DNA of 64,000 nt. It comes from Hymenopus coronatus (taxonomy: Eukaryota > Arthropoda > Insecta > Mantodea > Hymenopodidae). Made by a program: the position numbers and the translations under genes. A model generated the notes under the pieces. The model searched no databases and was not told where the DNA came from. It saw nothing but the letters and a program-made list of their open reading frames with translations. How positions within the stretch are numbered: the first letter of the stretch is position 1; the number at the start of each line of letters is the position of its first letter. Below, piece by piece: positions 54,449-64,000 of the stretch. The stretch is taken from contig CM060895.1 of the NCBI GenBank assembly GCA_030762935.1, forward strand, positions 34,747,501 to 34,811,500, in the 5' to 3' direction.

Positions 54449-55381
54449 TTATAGTCTTTTTGCCGTTATTGATGTGAACTGAATAAGCTGAATTGTCAGC
54501 AAAGTATCAGAGAGAAATAATGGCGGAAATTGTCGCAAATTGACTTTGTTGAATTCAATAACTTTTCTATACTCTCTGCATTACAGGTGTGGACGAGTTC
54601 TCTTTCTGTTTCAAAGTATACGGTCTTTCAAAAGTCACTTCGAGCTTTAAACCACTCTAAATATTGTATTATTTGAGAGAGAATAAAAACAAAAGTCACA
54701 TACTGGGCAAGCAATGGGGTTTGATTTTCTTGTCTTTGTTTTTTCAATTCACCGTTGCCATGGGTATAGTTGTGTTGCATTTCTCTACCACTAAATGACA
54801 GAACATAGCTGATTCCATGTTATTACGAAAGCAGGAGTTCTCAAGGTGTGAGAAAATTTAGAACCCTTAAGAATTTAAGAACAGGTCCATGTCCTATTCA
54901 TCGTTATGGGGATTTAATCAGGAAGTTTGAAGAAACTGATTCAGTTGCTGATAAGAAATCTGCAAGGCCAAAGGTAATCGATGATGTCACTGTCGACGAG
55001 GTGCTACAAATGAAGTAGAAATAAGTAATATTCCAACACATCATCTGTAAAATGCTGTGCATAGAGTCGCAGAAAGAATGGTGCGCAAGAGAACGGAGGA
55101 CTTCTTCCCATGGTTTTTTGCACACACAGTATGCGACTTTTGTTGTTTCCCCCTATCTCAAATTAATATCTGTAATGGTTTATTGTTTGAAGCTACTTTT
55201 GAAAGACCGCATACTTTGAAACAGAAAGAGAACTCGTCCACACCTGTAATGCAGAGAGTATAGAAAAGTTATTGAATTCAACAAAGTCAATTTGCGACAA
55301 TTTCCGCCATTATTTCTCTCTGATACTTTGCTGACAATTCAGCTTATTCAGTTCACATCAATAACGGCAAAAAGACTATAA
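54449..55381. mobile_element. foldback DNA element with ~186-bp terminal inverted repeats
   Basis: The left arm (54450-54635) and right arm (55195-55380) are complementary along 186 bp with a single mismatch (54620 versus 55210). The arms begin TATAGTC and end GACTATA, so TA at each tip could be the target duplication. The 559-bp interior holds a trace of a Tc1/mariner-type transposase. Such long, nearly identical arms indicate a recent origin or gene conversion between arms. Confidence 0.88.
54860..55018 (+). pseudogene. Tc1/mariner-type helix-turn-helix fragment
   Basis: TLKNLRTGPCPIHRYGDLIR then KFEETDSVADKKSARPKVID (about 54855-54990) resembles the N-terminal DNA-binding part of insect Tc1/mariner transposases (pattern LxxKFxETGSVxDxxRSGRP). 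A stop follows at 55016. No catalytic motif is present. It supports a class II origin of the foldback element. Confidence 0.62.
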
Positions 55382-55918
55382 GACAAGGTCACATCTAGTG
55401 TTAATTGCCGCTTTTAAGTTGGTCACACGGCTATTATCTTGCAGATACGTACATACCTTGAGTTTAAAGCAAATAAGCCTTGGTTGTAAAGGCCACTCTG
55501 TTACGTGTGCGTTCATGAAGTATTGCTTTAGTGCTTATATAAGTATTCCACTTTCCAATTATTATTTTTAGAACACAAAGTTCGCAAGAAATACAAATTC
55601 TTATAGTACGAGTTGCCATGGAATTACCCCACTTATCTTCTTCATAGACTTAGACCTATGTCCTTTTCCGTGTCTAATTTCGCCATCTTGTCATTGGACA
55701 AACTTTCTTTGTTCCTTTGGTAGACATCAGAGTAAAACACTTCATTAGCCTGCTAAATTACATTCTATTTTATTCCAGTCAATTATATTTGATATTCTAA
55801 ACTCTTCTATGGTGAAATATGCAGATAGTTTATTTCTTACAATGTTTATTTAGTGATGTGTAGCCTTTTATGGCGCGCTGTAGTTAATTTCGGCCTTTAA
55901 TTTCTTTTATCCGATCTA
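55382..55918. other. unassigned
   Basis: No recognised feature. It ends in TTAA (55919-55922). Confidence 0.4.
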
Positions 55919-55922
55919 TTAA

Positions 55923-56682
55923 GGGGACAAGTTAGTTTGAACATACGGAAATTATACCGAGTGAGTTGAAAAACCACTGTTCTTAAAAGTATGCAATTGT
56001 TTTTCCAAAAATTTGTATGAATTATTCTATAAATCAAGACAATTATTTCAAGTGGTTGTTTGCATTACAAGCTTATGCGGTCAAGTCTATAAAAAGTATT
56101 TCATTCAGCAAAAGAGTAATAAAATTTGGTCTTAAAACATGTGAATTCGTGTATCTTTTTTCTGATACTACTTGCAACACACTTTTGCATATTTGTTCTT
56201 AGTATAATCAGCTATCTTCTGAACCTCAATTATTTAGCTATGATACAATTTCATAGAAAGTAAATATATGTATGCAAATCCAAAAAAGCAAAAATGTGGA
56301 AATTTTACCATGTTGTTGCTTTCTTAATATGATCAATATGTACTATAATATCATGATTGTGGTTCAGAAAGTTCAACTATGTGTTGTGTATATGTGCTGA
56401 AAATTTTAGCTTTACAGCTCTCATAGTTTGAGAAAAAGGTACAAAAGTATCCAAAAATGCTGTTTTGAAAAAAATGAATTTAAAGATACAAATGTTCTAA
56501 AAAGGGACATCGAATAACAGCTTTTAAGAAATGCAGACTAGCATTTAAATTATATTTAAATGTATTAAAATCCTCTTAACACCTCCAAAGTATACATTCC
56601 CTGAAACTAGAAATAATAAGAGATTTTATTAGTGTCTAAAACAAAAAATGCTATTTTTACCACTTAAGAGTACCTTGTCCCC
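55923..56682. mobile_element. TTAA-flanked MITE, 760 bp
   Basis: Starts GGGGACAAGTTAG after TTAA (55919-55922) and ends TACCTTGTCCCC before TTAA (56683-56686). The terminal repeat is 9 bp (GGGGACAAG) plus a few further matches. TTAA flanks point to piggyBac-type mobilisation. The interior is AT-rich and non-coding; a 61-codon frame at 56017 has no motif. The termini differ from the CCCATCGT ends of the piggyBac at 21135, so that element is not its obvious source. Confidence 0.75.
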
Positions 56683-56686
56683 TTAA

Positions 56687-56979
56687 TGAATCCTGAAACT
56701 GAATTCGCCAGTTTCTGCAATAAATATAGATTAGTTTCAAAATATATTAGCATGTTGCTTATGCCAGATATAGTTAGTATGTGAAATGTTACCAACATAT
56801 AACTAAGCAATATATTAAATAATAAGTTTACGCAAAATATTGGTAATCCGTTGTGATGTAAAAGGTAAAGACAAGGTACAATAATTAATGTTTTCTACAC
56901 TCCCCTTCACTTTTAAGCTTAAAGGAATGAGCAGTTAGAATTGTGACACCATACATGTAAGCCACAATCACCCATTATC
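56687..56979. other. unassigned
   Basis: Probably flank and possibly the 3' end of the following LINE, but no poly-A/T was seen. Confidence 0.35.
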
Positions 56980-58160
56980 CTCCGGGCGGCTCTCATAGCG
57001 CATTTTTGTTTGCAACCCGGGCTCTCATCGGTTGACGCACTGCCAGCCAGAGCAATTGGCAGGCTGAGGGCAGCCCGAGGTGTGATAGACGTGTCCCTGT
57101 TCTCGGAGAGAACTTAACCACGTTCTGACGGGATTGTGGGTTTTTGCAGGATGGCGGGTGAGTTTTGAGGTTGTGGAGTGACAGGAGGAGGCAAGTATTG
57201 CTCCTCGACGGTTGCCTGTCATGGTGCAACGGCCCTTGTGCACCGCTGGTGTGAGTTTGTTCAAAATGTTTGTTTTGGGTTTTTAATTTTGATATCCAAG
57301 CAACTCTTGAAGGATTGTAAGGAGCTTAGCCGTAGCAGCTGTTGGAGGTGCTCCTTCGTTACCGGGGATGCCCGCAAGCCATGCGGGGAAGCCGGTATCG
57401 CCTGAAGCTGTGGTTTGTGGGATCGTAATCCCCAAGAGACCTAACGAGGGCGCTCCGATGGAATGGTAACCCTTCGTTGAATTTTGTTGCCCGACGCCTA
57501 ATCTCGTCCTCCAGGTATGGTAGACCAGAGGCTTCGTGCAGGAGTCTCGTTGGAAAGCCTCGAGGCACAATAGATAGCCCGAAGACACCCATTCTGTACC
57601 CGCTGAAGCAACAGCAGACTGGAGTCTGCCGCCATGCCCCAGATCTCACAGGCGTAGATTAACAAGGGGACTATGAGAGCCCTCAAAAGGCGCAACTTAA
57701 GGGGAACCGTCATCGAGGACTTCAGCATCGGGTACAGTGAGGCCGCTGCCCCATTGCCCCGGCACCTCAGCCCCCTGATGTGCTCCCCAAAAGTGACGCC
57801 CTTGTCAAGCTTCACCCCCAAGTAGGTGATGGTGTTGGTCCATTGTATCCTTCGTCTGAGGTACGTGAATGTGGGGAAGTTTGCGGGAAAGCGGCGCTTG
57901 GTGAAGAGAATAGCGTGGCTTTTCTCCGGATTGATGGACAACCGCCAACGCTCGCACCACTCTTGGATGAGGCAGAGGTGTCTCTGAATGGGGTTGAAGG
58001 CTCTGCGTGGGTGTTTGTACAGTATAACAGCACGTCATCAGCATACTGGGCTATGTTGACTTGCTGCACTGTTGGTAGGTCGGCCATGTAGACGCTAAAG
58101 AGCTTGGGGGAAAGTACAGAGCCTTCTGGGACTCCGCACTGCAGCACATGCCAGGACATT
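56980..58160 (-). mobile_element. Jockey-like LINE (non-LTR retrotransposon), 5'-truncated
   Basis: The minus strand carries the second half of a reverse transcriptase, the region after it, and GC-rich 3' sequence. It begins abruptly at about 58160 in the middle of the reverse-transcriptase domain, the common outcome of incomplete target-primed reverse transcription. GC content is visibly higher than the surroundings, which marks its borders. The 3' border near 56980 is approximate. Confidence 0.82.
57283..58160 (-). pseudogene. Jockey-clade reverse transcriptase, C-terminal half, frameshifted
   Basis: Starts CGVPEGSVLSPKLFSVYMAD (58140-58080), the block before the active site. QYADDVLLYC (about 58045-58015) contains the catalytic YADD box. 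A frame change occurs near 57940. The second frame reads MSINPEKSHAILFTKRRFP (57941-57885), then TITYLGVKLDKGVTFGEHI (about 57830-57780), LRALIVPLLIYACEIWGMAA (about 57685-57625), and SLLLLQRVQNGCLRAI. A third frame change lies near 57590. The active site is intact but the protein is not continuous, and the N-terminal ORF1 and endonuclease are missing. Confidence 0.88.
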
Positions 58161-58296
58161 ATATAGCACGACTAACCGGGGCGCTAATGCGGGACCGATT
58201 AACTACACGCTCTAACACAAACTTCCTGTAGGTATATCACATTCTAACTGCACGATGAGCTATTTCATCATAGGCGTGTTAATTTAGATAGTAATT
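58161..58296. other. unassigned
   Basis: Short spacer between the LINE and a SINE-like repeat. Confidence 0.35.
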
Positions 58297-58505
58297 TTGA
58301 AACTGGCTCACAACTGTGCTGAGAGGACAGCGTTTCTGCCTAATATGCAAGAGATTCAGAGTTCAAATCTCCGTGGTATGAGTTATCTGGATAAGATCTT
58401 TCCGGGATTTTCCCTTGCTTTATACATATGTTGGAAAGTTCTGCGGTCTATGGGCTCATTAGAACATCATTTCACTCATTTAGCGTCCCGTAATAACCTA
58501 CGCTA
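58297..58505 (+). repeat. SINE-like repeat (family G)
   Basis: TGGCTCACAACTGTGCTGAG and, 40 bp on, AGATTCAGAGTTCAAATCTC look like a mutated tRNA head with a B box. The body contains GGGATTTTCCCTTGC and CATTTCACTCATTTAGCGTC. Only one copy is in this window, so the call rests on the promoter-like boxes. Confidence 0.5.
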
Positions 58506-59764
58506 AAGGACTTAAAATGATGTAGGGCAAAAACGCAAACCCGCATTGAACAAGAGACAGTATGCTCAACTATAATGCTGGGAATGTATTAATCTCTAGG
58601 ACATTTGCAGTAAAAATTTACAATTCTCAGTATTTTCCCATTTTACTCCGGGTCGTCAGCCATTGTGGTATTACCATAGGTTTTATAAAATCTGATCCCG
58701 TTTTTAAATACAACAAATCAAATGCTTATATAACAAAGGACATCCCCCTTTTAAACGTTCTCGCAACAGTTGCCGCTAAGTTGTAGATACAATTTTAAAC
58801 AGTTAAAAACCATTGCAATTGGGCACCCTTTGTCTTACCAACTTAATTTTTAACGCCTTCCCTTTCAGTCCTATTAGCAGCAGAAATCTCATTAGAGCAC
58901 TTCCAATTCCTTTCTGTGCCTCCCTTTCCCTTCCGCTTTCCCGTAAATTAATTTAGAAGAGAGGAGAAAGAGAGTAAAACGGAATATGTAATTGGGAATA
59001 GAATTACGCTCATCAATTGGAATTATTAGTTAACGCTACACATTCTGGTGCAATAGTTGCGTTTGTTTGTTTGTTTGTTTGTTGCTTTTTCTGTTGTTTT
59101 AGCCTGTTTGAACTTTATGCCCTGTAATGTTTACGTTTAGGGAAAAAAGGAGCGCTGGTGGAAAAAGGAACAACAGAAGTTCAATTGGGTTCATAGTTGG
59201 CAGCATGTTAACGTTAGACTCATGGCCCTGGAATGACTTTTAACCTTTGTTTATTGAAATGGTGGGCGTCGACTCTCGTGGGAAATACTAAGGTTGGCGG
59301 TTTGTATAGTTTTAATTAAGGATGGAAATTTGTCTAAGGCCTTTAACGAGCAAAAACACTGAAATTAATGCTATTCCGTAGCACTGCATTTGATCTAAAA
59401 ACAAAAGAAAGAAAGAAAAAATCTCCAGAAAAGGCCTCTCGACAATAACCCGGCGGCAGCTGTGTTGTCAAGGAGCGTGTACAATTACGTTACTCTCTGC
59501 AGGTCAAAAGCGTGTAAACAACGTGCATTGTGTCGTATACTCGTATCTATTTATGTAACTGCTTTTATCCTATGCAAACCCCCTTCGTCAAGAAAATTAG
59601 CAAGCGTTGCTTATAAGCTTTTAATACACACAGTAACAATCTTGGACAATTACTAGAGTGATGCTGTCATTAAAGTATTTTTACCACACGGCTTTTTATA
59701 AAATATATACTATATTTTAGAATTAAAATAGCCATAAACGGACCATTACACACTATGTTTTAAA
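58506..59764. other. unassigned
   Basis: No gene recognised. A (TTTG)n run lies at 59061-59083. Confidence 0.4.
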
Positions 59765-60962
59765 AACCTGTGTTTTCTCCACACATGACTTTCTTTGGCT
59801 GTTCCGCAAACAAACTTTTCTTATTAAAGACTATTCCTTTACTTAAATCATGCTAATCGAGATAAACATTAGTAGAATTGGTGTTATTACTCTAGTAGAA
59901 AGTAAATAAGAATGCACTAGGCTAAAGCGATAGTTCAAATCTTTTAAAAGTCGGTCCCTCAGAGAAACAACTGAAATTCGGTTCTCTTTGCTTGCTAGGA
60001 ATAAATCCAAGAGAGAGAAAAGTCTTAAGGGGCTGAAGTTGAAACCAAATAACCGGAATAGGTATCTCGGAAAAATATAAATGTCGTGTTATTTATGGAC
60101 GCTCCTTAACTGCTGTGGTTCTCAGCGTCCCACTCTATACTGGGCGTGAAAGACCGCTTAATTTTGCTCAGAGGCCTCTCAATCAGGCTTGAGGTTCTTT
60201 TACGTGCCGTAAATCTACGACACGGGACCAACGGCTTTACTTCCCTTCCGATGGAAGCCATGCTAAGGATTTTTACGCCCGAAAAAATCCATCGTCCTCC
60301 GCCGGGTTTGAACCCACGACCTTGGGTATATGAAGTCAGCATGGTAACCATTACGACGGTATCTCGGAAAGTTTAACTCTACAAAAATTATAGAATTTTT
60401 AAAATAACAAAAAATGCTCTATGACAAATTGTGTATTTTAACGAGATCTACATTTTTGTATAGTAATAGTTTTTTGTCTATTAGCTATACAAAGCTATAT
60501 ATAAAGGAATTCAGAATGAAGAGGACTTCAGAGGGTATTTCCCAGAAAATTCGGGATATATATTTTATGTCATAAAAATATCTTAAACAATGTGGTATTT
60601 TAATCGGTCATTATAGACATTTTTTGAGAAAATTGAAATCAAAATTCTTAAAAAAATGCTCCATGTAATGGGTAGTTTGGGGCGGGAGATTTTCCTGAAA
60701 ATCTTCGTGTCGTATCCTTGGAAGATACTGAACTTAAATACCAAGTTTGCTATTTAATAGACGTTTCTTTTTTGAGTTATGCTCCACAGATATCACACAC
60801 GCGCGCGCGGACCTTCATCTTCTCCTTCCCTTCTTTCTTGGATTCAGAGGATCGCGAAACATATATTTCTGGTGAAATCTCGGTATTGAATTTTTGGGTG
60901 GATTACAATACCTTCTCCATCTACTATGTACATTGTATATACGAGATATAGAAAGTAAAAAA
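59765..60962 (-). repeat. HHR, full-length, split by a SINE
   Basis: Plus strand: tail cacatgactttctttggctg, TGCTAATCGAGATAAACATTAG, CTAGGCTAAAGCGATAG, then the SINE at 60074-60358, then TTTAACTCTACAAAAATTAT, AACGAGATCTACATTTTTG, GTAGTTTGGGGCGGGAG, taccaagtttgctatt, a CACGCGCGCG tract, and a head ending atatacgagatatagaaagt. Without the SINE and its duplication the copy is about 900 bp. Confidence 0.88.
60074..60358 (-). repeat. tRNA-derived SINE, family A, with 13-bp target duplication
   Basis: A SINE inserted into the HHR. A 13-bp direct repeat GGTATCTCGGAAA borders it exactly (60061-60073 and 60359-60371). The B box appears as GGGTTTGAACCCACG in reverse complement; A box near 60345. The body includes TCTCAGCGTCCCACTC and GCTCAGAGGCCTCTC. 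It dates after the HHR copy it interrupts and gives the best full-length version of family A. Confidence 0.95.
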
Positions 60963-61319
60963 ATATTCAGGAAACAGTCCACGCAGTCTGTAGAGCTGTA
61001 TTATGCAGGTGTACACAAATGATTATAGGGGCTTTAAACTTTATGGAATTAATTTGTGAAACGGTATACACCCAGCCGATAATCCATTTTTATCATACCG
61101 GCGTTAGTACGTCGTTGTAGCTCGTTTAGTCTTCTTTTCGGATAACTGTGGAACAGTGAATATGTGAGTGGAATAATTGGCATGTCATCTCAAGGGTGTT
61201 ATGCTTATAGGGAGCGGGAGGGAGTTATTCACACGCATTCACTTGCCCCCCCCTCGCTCCCTCTCTCTCTCTATTTCCTTTTTATTTTTTTTTTATTTTT
61301 TTTTTACGTTTAACCTGAA
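60963..61319. other. unassigned
   Basis: Only a (CT) run near 61258-61272 and A/T runs. Confidence 0.4.
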
Positions 61320-61510
61320 TGGTCACTGCGGACGATGAATTAAATCGGTGAAATGACGCGCAAATCATCTCGGAGTCCATGGAGCTTAAAGCTACTTGAC
61401 ATTTGTCTTCTCAGGATAAGCAAAACCCCCGGAAAACACATATTCCTAAGCAAGATTCGAACTCACGACCTCTTGAATGTGAGGCAGACACTGCCCAGGC
61501 GGGCCTTCAA
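61320..61510 (-). repeat. tRNA-derived SINE, family C
   Basis: On the minus strand: CGCCTGGGCAGTGTCTGCCT (A-box region), then AGGTCGTGAGTTCGAATCTT (B box), then body GTGTTTTCCGGGGGTTTTGC and GAGACGAC-like sequence. The same B-box region is seen at 1735-1850. It abuts the head of the following HHR. Confidence 0.7.
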
Positions 61511-61511
61511 T

Positions 61512-62372
61512 CATTTTTGTACTTTCTCCATACGCACTATGTACATAGTGTATAGAGAAAGTATTGCACTCCACCAAAAATTCGATACCGAGATTTCACC
61601 GGAAATATATGTTTTAGGGCCCCCAATATCCAAAAAAAGCATTTTCACAAAAAGGTCCGTGTGTGTGTGTGTGTGTGTGTGTCTGTGAACACGATAACTC
61701 AAAAACGAACAAGTCGGTAAAATACCAAACTTGGTATTTAAGTTTAGTATCTTCCAGGGATGCGACACGAAGATTTTGAGAAAAATCCCCCCACCCCTAA
61801 CTACCCTTTACATGGAACTTTTTTCGAAAATTTTGATTTGCTCAAAAATGGCTCTAACGATTTTGATTAAAATTTCGTATATTAAACATATTTACCTGAC
61901 AAATAAAATGTATCTTGAATTTTCTGGGAATAACCTCTGAAGAGTAGTTTATTCTGAATGAATTTTACTAAATTTTGAGTAACTGCTAAACCGTAAGATA
62001 TGGACAAAAACTTACTACACAAAAATGTAGAGCACATTAAAACACACAATTTATGTTATATACATTTTTTTCGTGGAGTTCGTTGTTTTTGTGATATTCC
62101 TTATTTTTGGTTTTTGCTATGAAAAACGTATACTTTTCTCATACAGGAACTTGTCAACTCCTATCCATATAGACAAAGGAACTTCATTGACATAGCAACC
62201 AGCTTTTGACTATCACTTTAACCTACAGTTGTCCCCTATTTCGCTTCTACTTACAAGGAAGCGATTAATTAGACTATTTCTATTTTTTCTGATTAGCAGA
62301 AAGTAAATAAAAGTATAAGCTTTTTAACAATAATTTGTTGCAGGGATATGTGAATGGTATACATCAGATTTT
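61512..62372 (+). repeat. HHR, full-length, with (TG)n
   Basis: Head hairpin actttctccatacgcactat returning gtgtatagagaaag (longest perfect arms in the window), CACTCCACCAAAAATTCG, (TG)n at 61658-61683, palindrome ataccaaacttggtat, TTCCAGGGATGCGACACG, and body. The end has lost the TAGAGAAAGT segment but keeps atgtgaatggtatacatcag before a T-run. Confidence 0.93.
61658..61683. repeat. (TG)n microsatellite inside HHR
   Basis: About 13 units at the standard point. Confidence 0.95.
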
Positions 62373-63795
62373 TTTAGTTTCATTCCCGCCATGTATGATC
62401 ACAGTTATTTATACCTTTGCGTCTACGGTTGACGTCATCTACTGTTCGCGGTGAAATTGCTTTGCCACCACTTAATATTGGATATTCATCAGATTACAGG
62501 GTCATCTTCACTTTATAAAGAATCACTTTGGCGTGATTTCAAGTTCTCCTTTACAATCGCAAATTATGGAAGTTTTTACCGCAATTTCGACTGGGAGCCC
62601 ACGAGGCCAGCTTCTCCAGTGTAACTTCTCACTGGACCAGGACAGCGGGCAGTTGCCCCTAATTAAAACAACACGAACTCCTAGGCGACAGCTTGGCGCC
62701 CACTTAATTCCGGAGTCCGACATCTGTTTGCGAACCTGCATGTGCCAACATATTATTAATATTAACTGATCCTATTCGTTATCAAGTCAGGTAATTCTGC
62801 GGGTAGCGGTGCGAGGTTTTCTGAACATCTTGTACGTATGCGCACGCACAGATCTGACTGTACCACCTACGAATGTCGTTACCACAAGAGACATTAACAC
62901 CAAAGCTTTGTCTCTAAGGCCTCTAAGTTGTAACCATGCCAATGTATTTCGCGAATTCAAAATAAAAGCTAAGGCTAAATAACAAAACAAATCTGCACAA
63001 ACTTCCACAATTCACTCCTCTCATTAAAGTGGAGCATCCTCTATTGTAGAACCCTGCAGAAAGAACAAAAGAAAAAATTAAGAGAAATATTTTATGCGGA
63101 AATTTGGACGAAATGAACTACTGAATTTGACAATTGAGCTGCAGAAGAATGGGGCATGTGAAATGGACCGAAAATAAATTGTACGAGTACCTGACTTTTC
63201 TAACCACCAACTCCCCGGTATTCCTTACTGCTAGAAAATTAATTCTTCTGTCCAATTTACGTTGATTTTGCCTAGAATTTGCCTAGCAATGATTCAAAAT
63301 CAAGTAGTTGCTTACATGCACGATGCATATACAAAGTACCTTCCCACCTTGCTCTTGTCTAGAAAGGGGACGGTTGCCCAGTAGCATAGTTGCCTGTATC
63401 CTAGCGCATCAGCGGTAGTCCACCTAAGTGAAGGTTATCATCTTGCTTGCTGTTGAACAACCAAATTTTGATAAAAACCTAGTCCACTGTGGGACACAAT
63501 ATGACTTGTAATCTGGAGGATATTCCAGAGATGAATAGTACGTTAAGATGCAATGCACTGCTTTACAACAAAGAATTGTTCACCCGGTTCGCGATCGCGC
63601 TAAATCACCACATACTTGTGACCAATTCTAAGCGGTGTCATTTACTGCCTTCGTTCGTAACAGTATCATCTTCTATATTGCCTAGCCTGCAGCGATTAGG
63701 AAAAGGAGAAGAAAACTGGTTAAGAAACGCACCGTAGGAAGATTCCAGATGACAAACAATATATAAAAAAAAAAAAAAGAAAGAAACTGAGTTTT
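62373..63795. other. unassigned
   Basis: No recognised gene. Frames of up to 82 codons have no motifs. Confidence 0.4.
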
Positions 63796-63895
63796 ATTTA
63801 TGGACACTCTTTTAACTTCTATGGTTCTCAGCATCCCTTTCTATATAGGGCATGCAAGGCCACATAGTTTTGCTCAGAGGCCTCTCTGTCAAAAA
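63796..63895 (-). repeat. SINE family A, tail part
   Basis: Tttatttatggacactcttt, TGGTTCTCAGCATCCC and GCTCAGAGGCCTCTC match the 3' part of family A. It is truncated and followed at once by another copy in the same orientation. Confidence 0.8.
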
Positions 63896-63904
63896 AATGG
63901 AAAT

Positions 63905-64000
63905 GTTTTATTTATGGACGCTGTGTAACTACTGCAGTTCTCAGCGTCCCATTCTACTGGGCGCGAAAGAGCTTAATTTTGCTCAAAGGCCTCTTTATCA
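63905..64000 (-). repeat. SINE family A, runs off window
   Basis: Tttatttatggacgctgtgt, CAGTTCTCAGCGTCCCATTC and GCTCAAAGGCCTC; the rest continues past the end of the window. Confidence 0.8.

Noticed and set aside
57025..57264. Host coding exon in the GC-rich block near 57 kb
   Set aside because: GC content and position follow directly from the Jockey-like LINE on the minus strand.
1..64000. Host protein-coding gene with introns
   Set aside because: Every frame with a recognisable motif belongs to a mobile element. Short exons cannot be excluded without transcripts.

Overview
This is a stretch of eukaryotic, almost certainly arthropod (probably insect) repeat-dense DNA. It is AT-rich and has no long open reading frame. 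It carries microsatellites, several tRNA-headed SINE families, and decayed transposases of types common in insect genomes: mariner DD34D, piggyBac, Tigger/pogo, other Tc1/mariner relatives, Helitron and Jockey-like LINE. I could not support any intact host gene, exon or functional RNA gene. The species is not determinable from sequence alone; a large-genome insect is an inference.

The dominant component is one non-coding repeat family, called here HHR (hairpin-headed repeat). Full copies are about 0.8-0.95 kb. Some 30 full or partial copies in both orientations cover roughly a quarter of the window. Reading head to tail, a copy begins at ACTTTCTCTA inside a terminal hairpin, has a microsatellite-prone segment about 130-150 bp in, an internal palindrome AATACCAA/TTGGTATT, a second conserved stem TGCTAAT/ATTAGCA, and ends TAGAGAAAGT + a ~25 bp tail that is itself a small hairpin (ATGTG/CACAT) closing on CAGATTTT. 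Copies sit in head-to-tail runs (40.4-43.5 kb, 50.2-52.1 kb), often with an extra duplicated head. A related repeat without the insertion (16.2-16.5 kb versus 8.4-9.5 kb) defines both ends.

Layout: 0-5 kb mariner copy (288-1341), a second mariner end, a 400-bp mariner-type MITE. 5-18 kb HHRs and SINEs. 18.9-20.3 kb Tc1/mariner-type transposase relic. 21.1-23.4 kb end-to-end piggyBac relic with TTAA flanks. 24.0-24.9 kb Tigger-like deletion derivative. 25.6-31.5 kb rearranged HHRs. 33.0-34.9 kb inverted-repeat element and another Tc1/mariner relic. 36.8-40.0 kb SINEs and an AT-decayed LINE reverse transcriptase. 40.4-46.3 kb HHR cluster abutting a Helitron 3' end (46.28-47.13 kb). 49.1-52.1 kb SINE and two HHRs. 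54.4-55.4 kb foldback element with 186-bp arms. 55.9-56.7 kb TTAA-flanked MITE. 57.0-58.2 kb 5'-truncated Jockey-like LINE. 58.3-64 kb SINEs and HHRs, including a SINE insertion in an HHR with a 13-bp target duplication.

Nothing here forms an operon or pathway. The biology is the interaction of mobile elements: nesting, inversion, microsatellite birth, and a structured non-autonomous family whose mobiliser is not in the window. Boundaries of repeats are by eye and good to about 10-30 bp unless a target duplication is cited.
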